DNA of 64,000 nucleotides from Streptococcus ovis DSM 16829 (GTDB lineage Bacteria; Bacillota; Bacilli; Lactobacillales; Streptococcaceae): NCBI RefSeq assembly GCF_000380125.1, contig NZ_KB904579.1, positions 1 to 64,000 of the forward strand, read 5' to 3'. Shown piece by piece: positions 19,276 to 30,154 of this stretch (position 1 is its first letter; each line of letters starts with the position of its first letter). The notes under the pieces were generated by a model. It saw only the letters and a program-made list of their open reading frames with translations, ran no database searches and was not told where the DNA came from. The position numbers and the translations under genes were made by a program.

Positions 19276-19989
19276 TTAATGTCCGCCACTAATCTTCTTA
19301 TCTAAATACATTGATACCAACATCACAAACACATAAGACTGCAGACATGAAATAAAGACTGAGAATGCAGTCCATACAATATTCAAGAGCAAAGCAATCG
19401 GATATACAAATATGCTGATGTGTGACATCTGTGCTAAAAGGCTTACCAAGACTTCACCTGCAAAAATATTACCATATAGACGCAGACCTAATGATGCTAA
19501 ATTTGTTACTTCTTCCAAGAGATTCATCGGTGTCATCGCTGGTGGAGTCACAAATCCTTTCAAGTATTTCATAAATCCACGACGGCGAATCCCTTCAAAA
19601 TGACAAAAGACAGTAGCAAGCGTAGCTAAGCCAAGGTCATAAGCCATGTTTGATGTTGGAGATGTCCACAGATTGTAACCATCTGCTGTTTCAATTTTTG
19701 TCATCAAACCAAGGTTATTGGCTACAAGTAAAAATGTCAAAGCACTGAAAAAGAATAATGCATAGCGCTTTGCTTCTACTTCCCCCAAGTTTCCTTTGGT
19801 AAAGCTAACTGATAATTCATAGACATATTCCAATACATTTTGTTTCCCTGTTGGTCTGAGCTGCATCTTGCGACTTGCCCAAAAAACTAAGAGAAAAATG
19901 ATTAAAATAGTGATGACGGAAACCATTACCAAGGTCAAATCGAAAGTGACCGGACCAAGGCTTAGGGTTGGATTCATACTTTCTTCCAA
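19276..19989 (-). CDS. atpB: F1Fo ATP synthase a subunit
   Basis: A 237-residue a subunit with about five membrane helices. The essential Arg is at about residue 170 in [15 protein letters not shown], next to the rotor ring, and [11 protein letters not shown] is conserved just before. The family start [18 protein letters not shown] corresponds to TTG at 19989; an in-frame ATG four codons later is an alternative with GGAAG upstream. AAGGGGGA is 9 nt before the TTG. It is the second gene of the operon, after atpE. Confidence 0.95.
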   Translation of the reverse strand: MEESMNPTLSLGPVTFDLTLVMVSVITILIIFLLVFWASRKMQLRPTGKQNVLEYVYELSVSFTKGNLGEVEAKRYALFFFSALTFLLVANNLGLMTKIETADGYNLWTSPTSNMAYDLGLATLATVFCHFEGIRRRGFMKYLKGFVTPPAMTPMNLLEEVTNLASLGLRLYGNIFAGEVLVSLLAQMSHISIFVYPIALLLNIVWTAFSVFISCLQSYVFVMLVSMYLDKKISGGH

Positions 19990-20016
19990 AGAAGGTTCCC
20001 CCTTTTCTACTTTCTA

Positions 20017-20223
20017 TTACGATAAACGGAAAAAGAAAGTCATTGCCAGTGTAATGAAGAATGTTCCTTCAATAAAGGCGACACCTAAAAACACACCCGT
20101 CAACAATCGGCTTTGCAATTCAGGTTGACGTGCAGTTGAATTGATATAGGCTCCTACTAAGATTCCCTCACCAATAGAAACACCGAGTGTTCCTAGCCCC
20201 AAAGCTAATGCAGAAATATCCAT
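20017..20223 (-). CDS. atpE: F1Fo ATP synthase c subunit
   Basis: A 68-residue rotor protein of two membrane helices (about 5-27 and 42-65) joined by a polar loop (NSTARQPELQS). The proton-carrying carboxylate is Glu52 (FIEGTF). It is the first gene of the operon. AAAGGAGAATTCAA provides the ribosome site. The atpE-atpB order, with no separate atpI, is the streptococcal pattern. Confidence 0.97.
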   Translation of the reverse strand: MDISALALGLGTLGVSIGEGILVGAYINSTARQPELQSRLLTGVFLGVAFIEGTFFITLAMTFFFRLS

Positions 20224-20256
20224 TTGAATTCTCCTTTTAAAATTTTATACCTACTA

Positions 20257-20285
20257 AGCATACTCCTAAAAATAGCAGTTGTCAA
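20257..20285 (-). promoter_or_regulatory. Promoter of the ATP synthase operon
   Basis: On the minus strand a consensus TTGACA (20285-20280) is followed after 17 nt by TATGCT (20262-20257), about 33 nt before the atpE ATG. Confidence 0.7.
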
Positions 20286-20298
20286 GAAAACACGGGTC

Positions 20299-20313
20299 TT
20301 GTAAACGTTTTAT
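20299..20313. promoter_or_regulatory. Possible CcpA cre site upstream of atpE
   Basis: TTGTAAACGTTTTAT matches the cre consensus (WTGNAANCGNWNNCW) except at one position. It lies about 14 nt upstream of the -35 box, where CcpA often activates rather than represses. Such a short motif can occur by chance. Confidence 0.35.
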
Positions 20314-20337
20314 CTTTCTGCGCTTAGAGAGAAAAAA

Positions 20338-20357
20338 AAGGACTTTTACGTCCTTTC
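20338..20357 (-). terminator. Terminator of the ligA-lipid kinase operon
   Basis: AAAGGAC/GTCCTTT stem with a six-base loop and a run of T residues on the minus strand, shortly after the stop of the kinase gene. Confidence 0.8.
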
Positions 20358-20369
20358 TTCCTATATATA

Positions 20370-21422
20370 TTAAATAATTTTTCCTTCTTCCTCGATATGG
20401 GTCACTTCTTCGGTAAATAATTTCGCCATCTCTTCGATTCGTAGAGCTTCTGTGTCAATCGTAATGGCATCGTCTGATACCTTATCCGTATCCGCAAAGA
20501 ACTCTATGTGATTGGATAAATTTTGCAAGGTAACTGGAGCATCACCACCATACTCACCATCAAGATTCAGCATGAGACGATCATTTACCCCTTCCATTGC
20601 TTCGATTGAAAGACGTTGCGTTTTAATATACTCAATCTTGTCACTGTCAATATGTTTTCCTCCATCTAAAACAAGGCGAATCAGGTGCAAGATTTCAAAA
20701 AGATTTCCAGTTTTGACCATAATTAAGGTAAACTGACCATCATCTAACTTCGCATCTGGCACAATTTGTTCAAATCCACCGATTGAATTGGTCAAGGCCA
20801 CGAAAATCATGGAAACCTTACCTTCAAAGGTACCTCCATCATGCTTCACTCTGACTGGAGTGAATTTGACTTGCGGTAAGAGCTCTGCACCTTTGACAAC
20901 ATAGGCAAGATAACCAAAAGTAGTCTTCAATTGACTCGGTACACTGTAGGTCAATTCTGTGAGTGTCCCTGCAGCTGCAATATTGATGAAATAGCTTTGG
21001 AAAGGAGCTCCATCCTTCTTAGTTTTCGCTAATCCAATGTCCATCAAAATCGTTTGATTTTTCCCAATCATCTTAGCTGCTTCAACAGGATTACCACGGG
21101 GAACTTTCAAAGCACGCGCATAGTCGTTCGTAGTTCCAGTAGGAATGATAGCCATTTTAGGACGTCGCTTGAGGGGTGCGATACCGTTGACCACCTCATT
21201 AATCGTCCCGTCACCTCCTGCTGCAATGACTAAATCAAATCCTGATTTGGCAGCTCGAGTTGCTTCATTCTTGGCAGAATCTTTTTCAGGTGTCGTCTGA
21301 AAGGCAGAGGTTTCATAGCCAAATCCTTCCAAAATATCCAGTACTTCTGCCACATTTTTTTTCATAATTTCCTGACCTGAAGTCGGATTATAAATCAATC
21401 TTGCTCGTTTTCGTTTTTCCAT
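20370..21422 (-). CDS. Diacylglycerol/lipid kinase family protein (DagK/YegS-like)
   Basis: A 350-residue DAGK-catalytic protein. The N-terminal domain has YNPTSGQE at 11-18 and GGDGTINEVVNG at 69-80, where ATP phosphate binds; the C-terminal beta-sandwich follows (IMVKTGN, LDGEYGGDAPV). Such enzymes phosphorylate diacylglycerol so that it re-enters phospholipid and lipoteichoic acid metabolism. The protein ends in an acidic tail. It is downstream of ligA, with a 9-nt gap, a common streptococcal pair. The exact substrate is inferred from family. Confidence 0.88.
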   Translation of the reverse strand: MEKRKRARLIYNPTSGQEIMKKNVAEVLDILEGFGYETSAFQTTPEKDSAKNEATRAAKSGFDLVIAAGGDGTINEVVNGIAPLKRRPKMAIIPTGTTNDYARALKVPRGNPVEAAKMIGKNQTILMDIGLAKTKKDGAPFQSYFINIAAAGTLTELTYSVPSQLKTTFGYLAYVVKGAELLPQVKFTPVRVKHDGGTFEGKVSMIFVALTNSIGGFEQIVPDAKLDDGQFTLIMVKTGNLFEILHLIRLVLDGGKHIDSDKIEYIKTQRLSIEAMEGVNDRLMLNLDGEYGGDAPVTLQNLSNHIEFFADTDKVSDDAITIDTEALRIEEMAKLFTEEVTHIEEEGKII

Positions 21423-21431
21423 TTCTCTACC

Positions 21432-23405
<1,974 letters not shown>

Positions 23406-23526
23406 CGATTCTTAAAACTTTTATGAAATCAAATCTAGAACTTCAGTAGTTTTTTTACAAAAATTTCAACAGAATTTTTCCGACTTCAAAATGGACTTCT
23501 CAGAAGAATTTTTGAGCTAGAAAAGG

Positions 23527-23532
23527 TATAAT
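23527..23532 (+). promoter_or_regulatory. -10 box for the small gene and permease operon
   Basis: TATAAT lies about 30 nt before the small-protein ATG, with AAAGGAGG between. I could not find a good -35 element at normal spacing. Confidence 0.5.
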
Positions 23533-23561
23533 AGAGAGTATACAAATTAAAGGAGGCTTTT

Positions 23562-23702
23562 ATGGCTGTTACATTTAAAAGACAAGATGATTTAGAGAAA
23601 ATGTTAGAAGAATTTGCGTCCTTTGATGCCTTAGAGGAAGTCGAATTCCCAGATCCAAAAACAAAAGAACAAAAGAAATCTGTAACAAAGAAAGAGGCCT
23701 AA
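23562..23702 (+). CDS. Small SPJ_0845-family protein (46 aa)
   Basis: The frame begins at the ATG at 23562, with AGGAGG upstream, and ends at 23702. The 46-residue product is hydrophilic: MAVTFKRQDDLEKM, a short acidic stretch (ALEEVEFPDP), then a lysine-rich tail. It resembles the small streptococcal proteins annotated as the SPJ_0845 family, whose function is unknown. The permease gene begins one base after its stop, so the two are co-expressed. It has no signal peptide or membrane segment. Confidence 0.75.
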   Translation: MAVTFKRQDDLEKMLEEFASFDALEEVEFPDPKTKEQKKSVTKKEA

Positions 23703-23703
23703 T

Positions 23704-24606
23704 ATGGCTATTTTTCACCAGTTACCAACTTCTGTCTTACAAATGGGGGCTATCTTCTTGTCCATCATGATTGAAGCCTTACCCTTTGTCTTAATTGGTT
23801 CTGTGATTTCGGGTTTTATTGATGTCTATATAACACCAGATACGGTTCGTCAACACCTGCCACAGAACAAGATGCTACGTATCTTATTTGGGACCTTTAT
23901 TGGTTTTCTTTTTCCATCTTGCGAATGCGGGATTGTTCCCATTGTCAATCGCTTTTTGGAAAAGAAGGTCCCAACCTATACCGCTGTGCCATTTCTAGCG
24001 ACGGCACCTGTCATCAATCCTATCGTACTTTTTGCAACCTATACCGCTTTTGGAAATTCAATTCGGTTTGCCCTTTTTCGTGCCTTTGGATCAATCTTGG
24101 TGGCCCTTGTTTTAGGAATTTTCTGGGGGTTTATCAGTACAGACTCCATCTTGAAGGCAGAACCACAAGCTGGACATGAACATGATTTTTCGGACAAGAC
24201 TGGCTGGACAAAAGTAGGCTATGCCCTCATCCAAGCTATTGATGAGTTTTTTGATACGGGGCGCTACCTAGTCTTCGGTTGTCTCTTTGCTAGCTTTGTA
24301 CAGGTTTATGTACCAACCTATATTTTGACCAGAATTGGACATAATTCCCTAACTGCCATTCTATTGATGATGGTGTTGGCCTTCCTACTTTCACTCTGTT
24401 CAGAAGCAGACGCCTTTATTGGTTCTTCCCTGCTATCTAGTTTCGGATTTGCACCAGTCATGGCCTTTCTTGTCATTGGTCCAATGATTGATGTCAAGAA
24501 TCTCCTCATGATGAAGCAACACTTTACCACAAAATTCATCCTACAATTTATCAGTCTCATTAGTTTGGTAATTCTAGCCTACTGTCTAGTGATTGGAGGT
24601 GTCTAA
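23704..24606 (+). CDS. YraQ/DUF318 family permease
   Basis: A 300-residue membrane protein of the PF03773 (YraQ) permease family with about eight predicted helices. The family hallmark is PSCECGIVP at residues 71-79, whose Cys73 and Cys75 may bind metal or a thiol ligand; the second conserved region CSEADAFIG lies near 230. The natural substrate is unknown. It is paired with a TIGR03943 protein, whose ATG directly follows its stop. This gene pair is widely conserved in Firmicutes. Confidence 0.88.
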   Translation: MAIFHQLPTSVLQMGAIFLSIMIEALPFVLIGSVISGFIDVYITPDTVRQHLPQNKMLRILFGTFIGFLFPSCECGIVPIVNRFLEKKVPTYTAVPFLATAPVINPIVLFATYTAFGNSIRFALFRAFGSILVALVLGIFWGFISTDSILKAEPQAGHEHDFSDKTGWTKVGYALIQAIDEFFDTGRYLVFGCLFASFVQVYVPTYILTRIGHNSLTAILLMMVLAFLLSLCSEADAFIGSSLLSSFGFAPVMAFLVIGPMIDVKNLLMMKQHFTTKFILQFISLISLVILAYCLVIGGV

Positions 24607-25422
24607 ATGATTCGGTTTTTAATTTTGATGGGTTACTTTGAAATGACCATGTACCTTTATGTAACAGGAAAATTAGACCAGTATATCAATTTACATTACT
24701 CTTATCTAGCTTATCTTTCCATGATTCTCTCCTTTCTCCTAGCTATCGTCCAATTAATGGTTTGGATGAAACAAATGAAGATTCATAGTCACTTAACCAG
24801 CAAATCAGCAAAATTTGCCAGTATTGTCATGCTTTTAATTCCCCTAGGAGTCGCTTGGCTTTTTCCAACGGTCAGTCTTGATGCAACTACTGTTGCGGCA
24901 AAAGGCTACCATTTCCCATTGGCAGCGGGCACCGATACAGCTACGCAACAGCAAGAAGGAACAACCGTTCAGTATTTAAAACCAGATACCTCGACTTATT
25001 TTACTAAATCTGCCTACCAAGAGGAGATGCGGAAAGTAGCTGATCAATATTTAGATCAAGAAGTCATCACCATTACTGCTGAAAACTACATGGCTTTGAT
25101 GGAAGTTATCTATGACTATCCTGACGAATTTGTTGGAAAAACAATTGAATTTACAGGCTTTGTATACAATGATCCAGACAATCCCAACCAGCAATTCATT
25201 TTCCGTTTTGGAATTATTCACTGTATTGCAGACTCTGGTGTCTATGGGCTTCTTACGACTGGTCAGACAGAATCGGTTGCAAACGATACCTGGGTCAAGG
25301 CTCGTGGAAAACTACAAATGACCTACCATAATTCTCTCAAGCAAAGCCTACCTCGTTTAGAGCTGACAGAATTCAAATCCATTTCCCAACCTAAAAATCC
25401 CTATGTTTACCGTGTTTTTTAA
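24607..25422 (+). CDS. TIGR03943 family putative permease subunit
   Basis: A 271-residue protein that begins directly after the permease gene. It has N-terminal membrane helices at about 1-22 and 32-56 and a third at about 72-92, followed by an extracellular domain from about residue 95. The domain includes GKTIEFTGFVYNDPD, the usual DUF1980 motif, and HCIADSGVYGLL. TIGR03943 proteins always accompany YraQ-type permeases and are thought to form part of the same transporter. There is no signal for what it carries. Confidence 0.85.
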   Translation: MIRFLILMGYFEMTMYLYVTGKLDQYINLHYSYLAYLSMILSFLLAIVQLMVWMKQMKIHSHLTSKSAKFASIVMLLIPLGVAWLFPTVSLDATTVAAKGYHFPLAAGTDTATQQQEGTTVQYLKPDTSTYFTKSAYQEEMRKVADQYLDQEVITITAENYMALMEVIYDYPDEFVGKTIEFTGFVYNDPDNPNQQFIFRFGIIHCIADSGVYGLLTTGQTESVANDTWVKARGKLQMTYHNSLKQSLPRLELTEFKSISQPKNPYVYRVF

Positions 25423-25463
25423 GATATAACACTCCCTAGCATAGATTTTCAGAAAACTTATGC

Positions 25464-25469
25464 TATAAT
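25464..25469 (+). promoter_or_regulatory. Extended -10 promoter of zwf
   Basis: TGCTATAAT (TG at 25461-25462) about 32 nt before the zwf ATG. No good -35 is evident; an extended -10 may suffice. Confidence 0.55.
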
Positions 25470-25501
25470 ACAAGAAATTACTTACAGATTGGAATGTATC
25501 T

Positions 25502-26989
25502 ATGTCATCACCTGTTTTATTTACTATTTTTGGTGCAAGTGGCGACCTCGCCAAACGCAAATTATATCCTTCCTTATTTCGCCTGTACAAAGCGGGCCAT
25601 TTAGCGGACAATTTCGCTGTCATCGGAACAGCTCGTCGTCCTTGGACTAAGGAATTTTTCGAAAGTATCGTCATTGAATCACTCGGTGTTCTTCCAAACA
25701 ACCCACGCCAAGCGCATGAATTTGCTAGCCATTTTTATTACCAAAGTCACGATGTCAATGATAGCGAACACTATATCGCTCTGAAAAATTTACAAAATGA
25801 ATTAGGAGAGCGTTATAAAACTGAACATAACAAGGTCTTTTTCCTCTCTATGGCACCAGAATTTTTTGGAACCATTGCCAAACATCTCAAATCCGAACAT
25901 ATTGTGGATGGAAAAGGGTTTGAACGCTTAATTATCGAAAAACCTTTTGGAACTAGTCTTGAAACGGCTGAAATCCTCAATGCAGAACTTGCTCACACCT
26001 TTGAAGAAGATCAAATCTATCGGATTGACCACTACCTTGGTAAAGAAATGGTCCAAAATATTTTCGCCGTTCGCTTTGCAAACATCATCTTCGAACACAT
26101 TTGGAACCGGGATTTCATTGATAATGTCCAAATTACCTTTGCAGAATCAATCGGTGTCGAAGATCGTGGAGGCTATTACGACCATTCAGGTGCCTTGAAG
26201 GATATGATTCAAAACCATGCCCTCCAAGTCCTCTCCATTCTTGCAATGGACAAACCTGCTAGCTTCAATGAGTCTGATGTGCGGGCCGAGAAAATCAAGG
26301 TCTTCCAAAACCTCAAACAGCAAACGGATGAGGAAATCAAACGCAATTTTATCCGCGGTCAATACGCTGCAGGTAGCATTGACGGAAAAGATTATGTGGC
26401 TTATTTAGATGAACCTAATATTACGGAAGGTTCTCAAACAGAAACCTTTGCTGGTGGAGTTTTCTTTGTAGACACTGACCGCTTCCGAGATGTGCCTTTC
26501 TTCTTCCGCACAGGAAAACGCCTAACAGAAAAAGGAACACGTGTTACAATTGTGTTCAAAAAAGCAGCCGATATCTTTGGGCAGCATGCGGAGCAAAATA
26601 TCCTTACTATCTACATTCAACCAACAGAAGGCTTCTCGCTCTTCATCAACGGGAAGGAAGTTGGTTCAACTTTCACTCTTACACCTGCAAAATTAAGCTG
26701 GCGCCACAACGCAGATGCCCTTGGAAATTCTCCAGAAGCCTATGAAAAGCTCTTCTACGATGTTTTAAATGGTGACTCCACCAACTTTAGTCATTGGGAA
26801 GAAGTCAAGGCAAGCTGGACTTTTATCGACCAAGTCGTTCGTATTTGGCAAGACAATGCAGTGCCACTTCACACCTATTCTGCTGGAACAATGGGACCAC
26901 AAGCTATCTTCGATTTGTTAGAAAGTTATGGTACAGACTGGCAATGGAAACCAGACAATTGGTACAGAGAACGTGGCTTATTGAAGTAA
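25502..26989 (+). CDS. zwf: Glucose-6-phosphate 1-dehydrogenase
   Basis: A 495-residue enzyme, normal length. GASGDLAKRKLYPS at 11-24 is the NADP-binding motif, EKPFG at 146-150 and RIDHYLGKE at 174-182 form the substrate-binding and catalytic signature. It oxidises glucose-6-phosphate to 6-phosphogluconolactone, providing NADPH and pentose phosphate precursors. It is a single gene followed by a terminator on the plus strand. The ribosome site is weak (GATTGGAATG). Confidence 0.96.
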   Translation: MSSPVLFTIFGASGDLAKRKLYPSLFRLYKAGHLADNFAVIGTARRPWTKEFFESIVIESLGVLPNNPRQAHEFASHFYYQSHDVNDSEHYIALKNLQNELGERYKTEHNKVFFLSMAPEFFGTIAKHLKSEHIVDGKGFERLIIEKPFGTSLETAEILNAELAHTFEEDQIYRIDHYLGKEMVQNIFAVRFANIIFEHIWNRDFIDNVQITFAESIGVEDRGGYYDHSGALKDMIQNHALQVLSILAMDKPASFNESDVRAEKIKVFQNLKQQTDEEIKRNFIRGQYAAGSIDGKDYVAYLDEPNITEGSQTETFAGGVFFVDTDRFRDVPFFFRTGKRLTEKGTRVTIVFKKAADIFGQHAEQNILTIYIQPTEGFSLFINGKEVGSTFTLTPAKLSWRHNADALGNSPEAYEKLFYDVLNGDSTNFSHWEEVKASWTFIDQVVRIWQDNAVPLHTYSAGTMGPQAIFDLLESYGTDWQWKPDNWYRERGLLK

Positions 26990-27012
26990 GAGCAATTTCA
27001 AAAAACAGTAAT

Positions 27013-27040
27013 AGCCATCAGACTATCTGGTGGCTTTTTC
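27013..27040 (+). terminator. Terminator of zwf
   Basis: AGCCATCAG and CTGGTGGCT pair around ACTAT, followed by TTTTTC. Confidence 0.85.
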
Positions 27041-27050
27041 ATTGACAGAT

Positions 27051-27085
27051 ATAAAAATGAGGCAGGTACAAAAGTCCTGCCTCAT
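27051..27085 (-). terminator. Terminator of the rnc-smc-ftsY operon
   Basis: ATGAGGCAGG/CCTGCCTCAT form a 10-bp stem with a 9-nt loop; on the minus strand TTTTTAT follows. It closes the transcript ending with ftsY. Confidence 0.85.
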
Positions 27086-27128
27086 TTCATCATTTCAGAT
27101 AGCACACTTACATGCATTTATTGAGCAA

Positions 27129-28427
27129 TTATACTAGGCCTTCTAGTAAGCCTTTCATAAATTCTTCAGACTTGAACTCGCCGATATCATCTAGCTTTTC
27201 ACCAAAACCAATGAATTTTACTGGGATATCCAATTCTTGGCGAATCGCTAAAACGACACCACCTCTGGCAGTTCCATCAATCTTGGTCAAAACTAAGCCA
27301 GTCAACGGCGTGATTTTTGAAAATTCCTTGGCTTGAACAAGGGCATTTTGACCTGTAGAGGCATCTACTGCAAGAAGCGTTTCGTGGGGAGCTTCTGGCA
27401 AGACCCGTTTGATAATGCGTCCAATTTTTTCCAACTCAGCCATCAAATTGTCCTTGTTTTGCAAGCGACCAGCTGTATCAATCATCAGAATCTCCACACC
27501 TTCTGCAATAGCGCGTTCCATTCCATCAAATACGACACTGGCTGGGTCTGATTTTTCAGGTCCCGTCACGACAGGCACATGGACACGATTTCCCCACTCA
27601 ACAAGTTGAGCAACTGCTCCTGCCCGGAAAGTATCTGCCGCTACCAGCATCACCTTTTTTCCAGCCTGTTTGTATTTATGTGCCAATTTCCCGATAGAGG
27701 TCGTTTTACCAACCCCATTTACACCGACAAAGAGCATGACTGTCAGACCTGCTTGCAGATTGATTTCTTCTTTAAATTGGCCATCTTTTTCATAGATATC
27801 GACCAATTTTTCGAGAATCACGCGCTGTAAATCAGACGATTTTTTCGCTTTTTGCAATTTAGCCTCATAACGCAAGTCCTCTGCTAAAGTAGATGCCACC
27901 TGCACACCGACATCAGATAGAATGAGCAACTCTTCCAATTCTTCGAAAAATTCTTCGTCTACTGTACGGAAATTAGCAAAAAATTCGTTCAGACGAGCAC
28001 CAAATCCCTTACGAGTCTTGGCAAGACTGCGCTCGTATTTTTCTTCTTCTGTCTCAACAAGTTCTTGTACGGTTTCAACCACTTCAACAGGTTTCGTTTC
28101 AACGGCAACACTTTCACCAGTAGCTTTGGCTTCTTCGATACGTGCCGCTAAAGCAGCCTTTTCTGCATAGTAACGCTCCATCACCTCTAATGACCGTTGC
28201 TTCTGTGCCTCTTGCTCAGGAGATAGGACAATTTCAGCAGGCACCACCTCTTCTGAATCGTGCATCGACTCTTCCATCCGTTCATCCTTTGCCTCAGTAT
28301 TCACCATGAATCCATCGTTATCAGAGATAGATTCTTCTAGTAATTCCTCAGCGACAACCTGTTCCTCTTCTTGTTCTGGAGAGACTTCCTTTTTTTTATC
28401 ACCAAATAATCGATCAAATAATCCCAT
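27129..28427 (-). CDS. ftsY: Signal recognition particle receptor FtsY
   Basis: A 432-residue SRP GTPase. Residues 1-130 form the long acidic A domain (many Glu and Val) that helps the membrane contact. The N domain covers about 135-225. The G domain has GVNGVGKTT at 235-243, DTFRAGA near 266, DTAGR and TKIDGTARGG. FtsY receives ribosome-SRP complexes at the translocon. It is the last gene of the rnc-smc-HAD-HAD-HAD-ftsY cluster, 1 nt after the upstream HAD gene. Confidence 0.95.
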   Translation of the reverse strand: MGLFDRLFGDKKKEVSPEQEEEQVVAEELLEESISDNDGFMVNTEAKDERMEESMHDSEEVVPAEIVLSPEQEAQKQRSLEVMERYYAEKAALAARIEEAKATGESVAVETKPVEVVETVQELVETEEEKYERSLAKTRKGFGARLNEFFANFRTVDEEFFEELEELLILSDVGVQVASTLAEDLRYEAKLQKAKKSSDLQRVILEKLVDIYEKDGQFKEEINLQAGLTVMLFVGVNGVGKTTSIGKLAHKYKQAGKKVMLVAADTFRAGAVAQLVEWGNRVHVPVVTGPEKSDPASVVFDGMERAIAEGVEILMIDTAGRLQNKDNLMAELEKIGRIIKRVLPEAPHETLLAVDASTGQNALVQAKEFSKITPLTGLVLTKIDGTARGGVVLAIRQELDIPVKFIGFGEKLDDIGEFKSEEFMKGLLEGLV

Positions 28428-28428
28428 T

Positions 28429-29241
28429 TTATTCCCCGTCTAACACATATTTTCGAACTGCCCATGCGACAGCATCTTCTTCGTTGGTCATAGGCGTTAC
28501 CACATTAGCAACAGCTTTCACCTTATCGGAACCATTGGCCATACAGACTCCAAGTCCTGCCCACTCAATCATCGAATGGTCATTTTCTTCATCACCACAG
28601 GTCATGATTTCGGATTGGTCAATCCCAAGATGAGTAATCAATTTTGCTAATCCTTCCGCTTTATGAACGCCTTTCGGACTCCATTCAAGCAAGATATCAC
28701 GCGATTTAAAGATTTCAAATTTTTCATAAAAGCTTGCTGGAATTTTTGGAATCAAAGCATCTAACACTTCTGGATGGTAGGCAGAAACAGCCTTGTTAAA
28801 TTCCACCCCTTGTGGCAGTTCTTCATAGGCAGTTGGAATATATTTCAAAAGCGGATTACAAGTTGGATAAAGCGATTCTACTGGTGATGGCAATAGATGC
28901 ACATTGCCCCCATGTACAATATCTAATGGCATACCTAGTTCTTTCGTTAAGGCATAAATTTCTTGAACAGCATCCATGCCAAAGCCAGTCTGATCTAGTA
29001 CGCCACCATCATTTGTTTGCACTAAACCACCATTAAACGTGATGGAATACTCATCTGCATGCATGAGATCAAGTTCTTTCAAATAGACTTCTACTGCTGG
29101 TAATGGACGGCCTGTTGTAATAACGATTTTCACACCCTTTTGATGTGCTAAAAGCAGTGCTTCTTTGTTTGTAGGTGAAATTTCTTTTTTACTGTTTAAA
29201 AGAGTACCGTCTAAATCGAGGGCGATTAATTTGATGGACAT
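28429..29241 (-). CDS. Cof-type HAD-IIB phosphatase (first of three, YidA-like)
   Basis: A 270-residue sugar-phosphatase-like HAD. Motif I is DLDGT at 9-13, TTGRP near 42 is motif II, and the final motif is GDEENDHSMIEW. The IIB cap domain (about 85-185) has the YidA-like sequence. Family members hydrolyse sugar phosphates and related compounds; the substrate is not predictable. It overlaps the preceding HAD gene by about 16 nt. Confidence 0.85.
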   Translation of the reverse strand: MSIKLIALDLDGTLLNSKKEISPTNKEALLLAHQKGVKIVITTGRPLPAVEVYLKELDLMHADEYSITFNGGLVQTNDGGVLDQTGFGMDAVQEIYALTKELGMPLDIVHGGNVHLLPSPVESLYPTCNPLLKYIPTAYEELPQGVEFNKAVSAYHPEVLDALIPKIPASFYEKFEIFKSRDILLEWSPKGVHKAEGLAKLITHLGIDQSEIMTCGDEENDHSMIEWAGLGVCMANGSDKVKAVANVVTPMTNEEDAVAWAVRKYVLDGE

Positions 29242-30035
29242 ACGATTTCCTCCATATAATTGATAACTGAACCTGTTTTGTGGTCCCCAATGACAATGTC
29301 TGCTAATTCTTGAATAGTCAGTCGAGCATTTTCAGGTACAACTGCTGTTCCCGCGAACTTGAGCATTTCTGCATCATTTGAATTATCTCCAAAAGCAACT
29401 ACTTCATCAGCTGTTACTCCTAATGCATGACACAAATGACGCAAAGCAGTTCCTTTATTGACATATTCTGACATGACATCTAAACATTCGTAACCACTCG
29501 TCATTGAAATGACTCCAGAAATCGTATCAGTCAGCCATTGACTAGCTTCGTGAAGTTCTCCAGCTTCAAAATTAGCTCCTACTTTGTATATCTCATCGTC
29601 CACATCTGAAAATGACTCTACTACATGCATCACTGGATAATAATGAGCCAAAAATGCATGATACTCTGGATGAATCGTCGATAAAATATAGGCCCCACTC
29701 TTACTAGATAGATGGATCATCTCTTGATTTTGAAAGTGGCTATCTTCAATCTTCTGGACAATAGTTAAGTAAAGATCTTTAGACATTAATTCTTCATATA
29801 GTATCTGACCTTGATATTCTGCGACCGCTCCGTTCTCTCCTAAAAAAATCACATCATCTACAAAATCAGCAAAAACTGACTTGACAGACTTGAGAGAACG
29901 ACCACTGGCCACCACAAAATAAATCCCTTTTTCTTTGCAAGCCTTTAGCAACTGTCGCAACCGATTGGCGTCATACTGACTATCACCATCCAAAAACGTC
30001 CCATCTAGGTCTGTCGCAATTAATCTCACTGCCAC
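29226..30035 (-). CDS. Cof-type HAD-IIB phosphatase (second of three)
   Basis: The best start is the GTG at 30035-30033, because AAGGAG lies 10 nt upstream; a start seven codons earlier would place the ribosome site inside the gene. The 269-residue protein has DLDGTFL near residue 9, VVASGRSLKSVKS near 45 and GDNSNDAEMLKFA at the end. It is closely similar in layout to the next upstream HAD gene (both have GTFL, ASGRSL and GDN-ND), suggesting a tandem duplication. The substrate is unknown. Confidence 0.85.
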   Translation of the reverse strand: MAVRLIATDLDGTFLDGDSQYDANRLRQLLKACKEKGIYFVVASGRSLKSVKSVFADFVDDVIFLGENGAVAEYQGQILYEELMSKDLYLTIVQKIEDSHFQNQEMIHLSSKSGAYILSTIHPEYHAFLAHYYPVMHVVESFSDVDDEIYKVGANFEAGELHEASQWLTDTISGVISMTSGYECLDVMSEYVNKGTALRHLCHALGVTADEVVAFGDNSNDAEMLKFAGTAVVPENARLTIQELADIVIGDHKTGSVINYMEEIVCPSN

Positions 30036-30154
30036 TTTTTGACCACTCCTTTTCATACAATTCTACCCCATATTATACCATAAATAATGGTTCTACAAAC
30101 GGTCTAGATAGTACTGATAATAGAATTTCATGTAGTAAAGTCAAAAACAATCCC

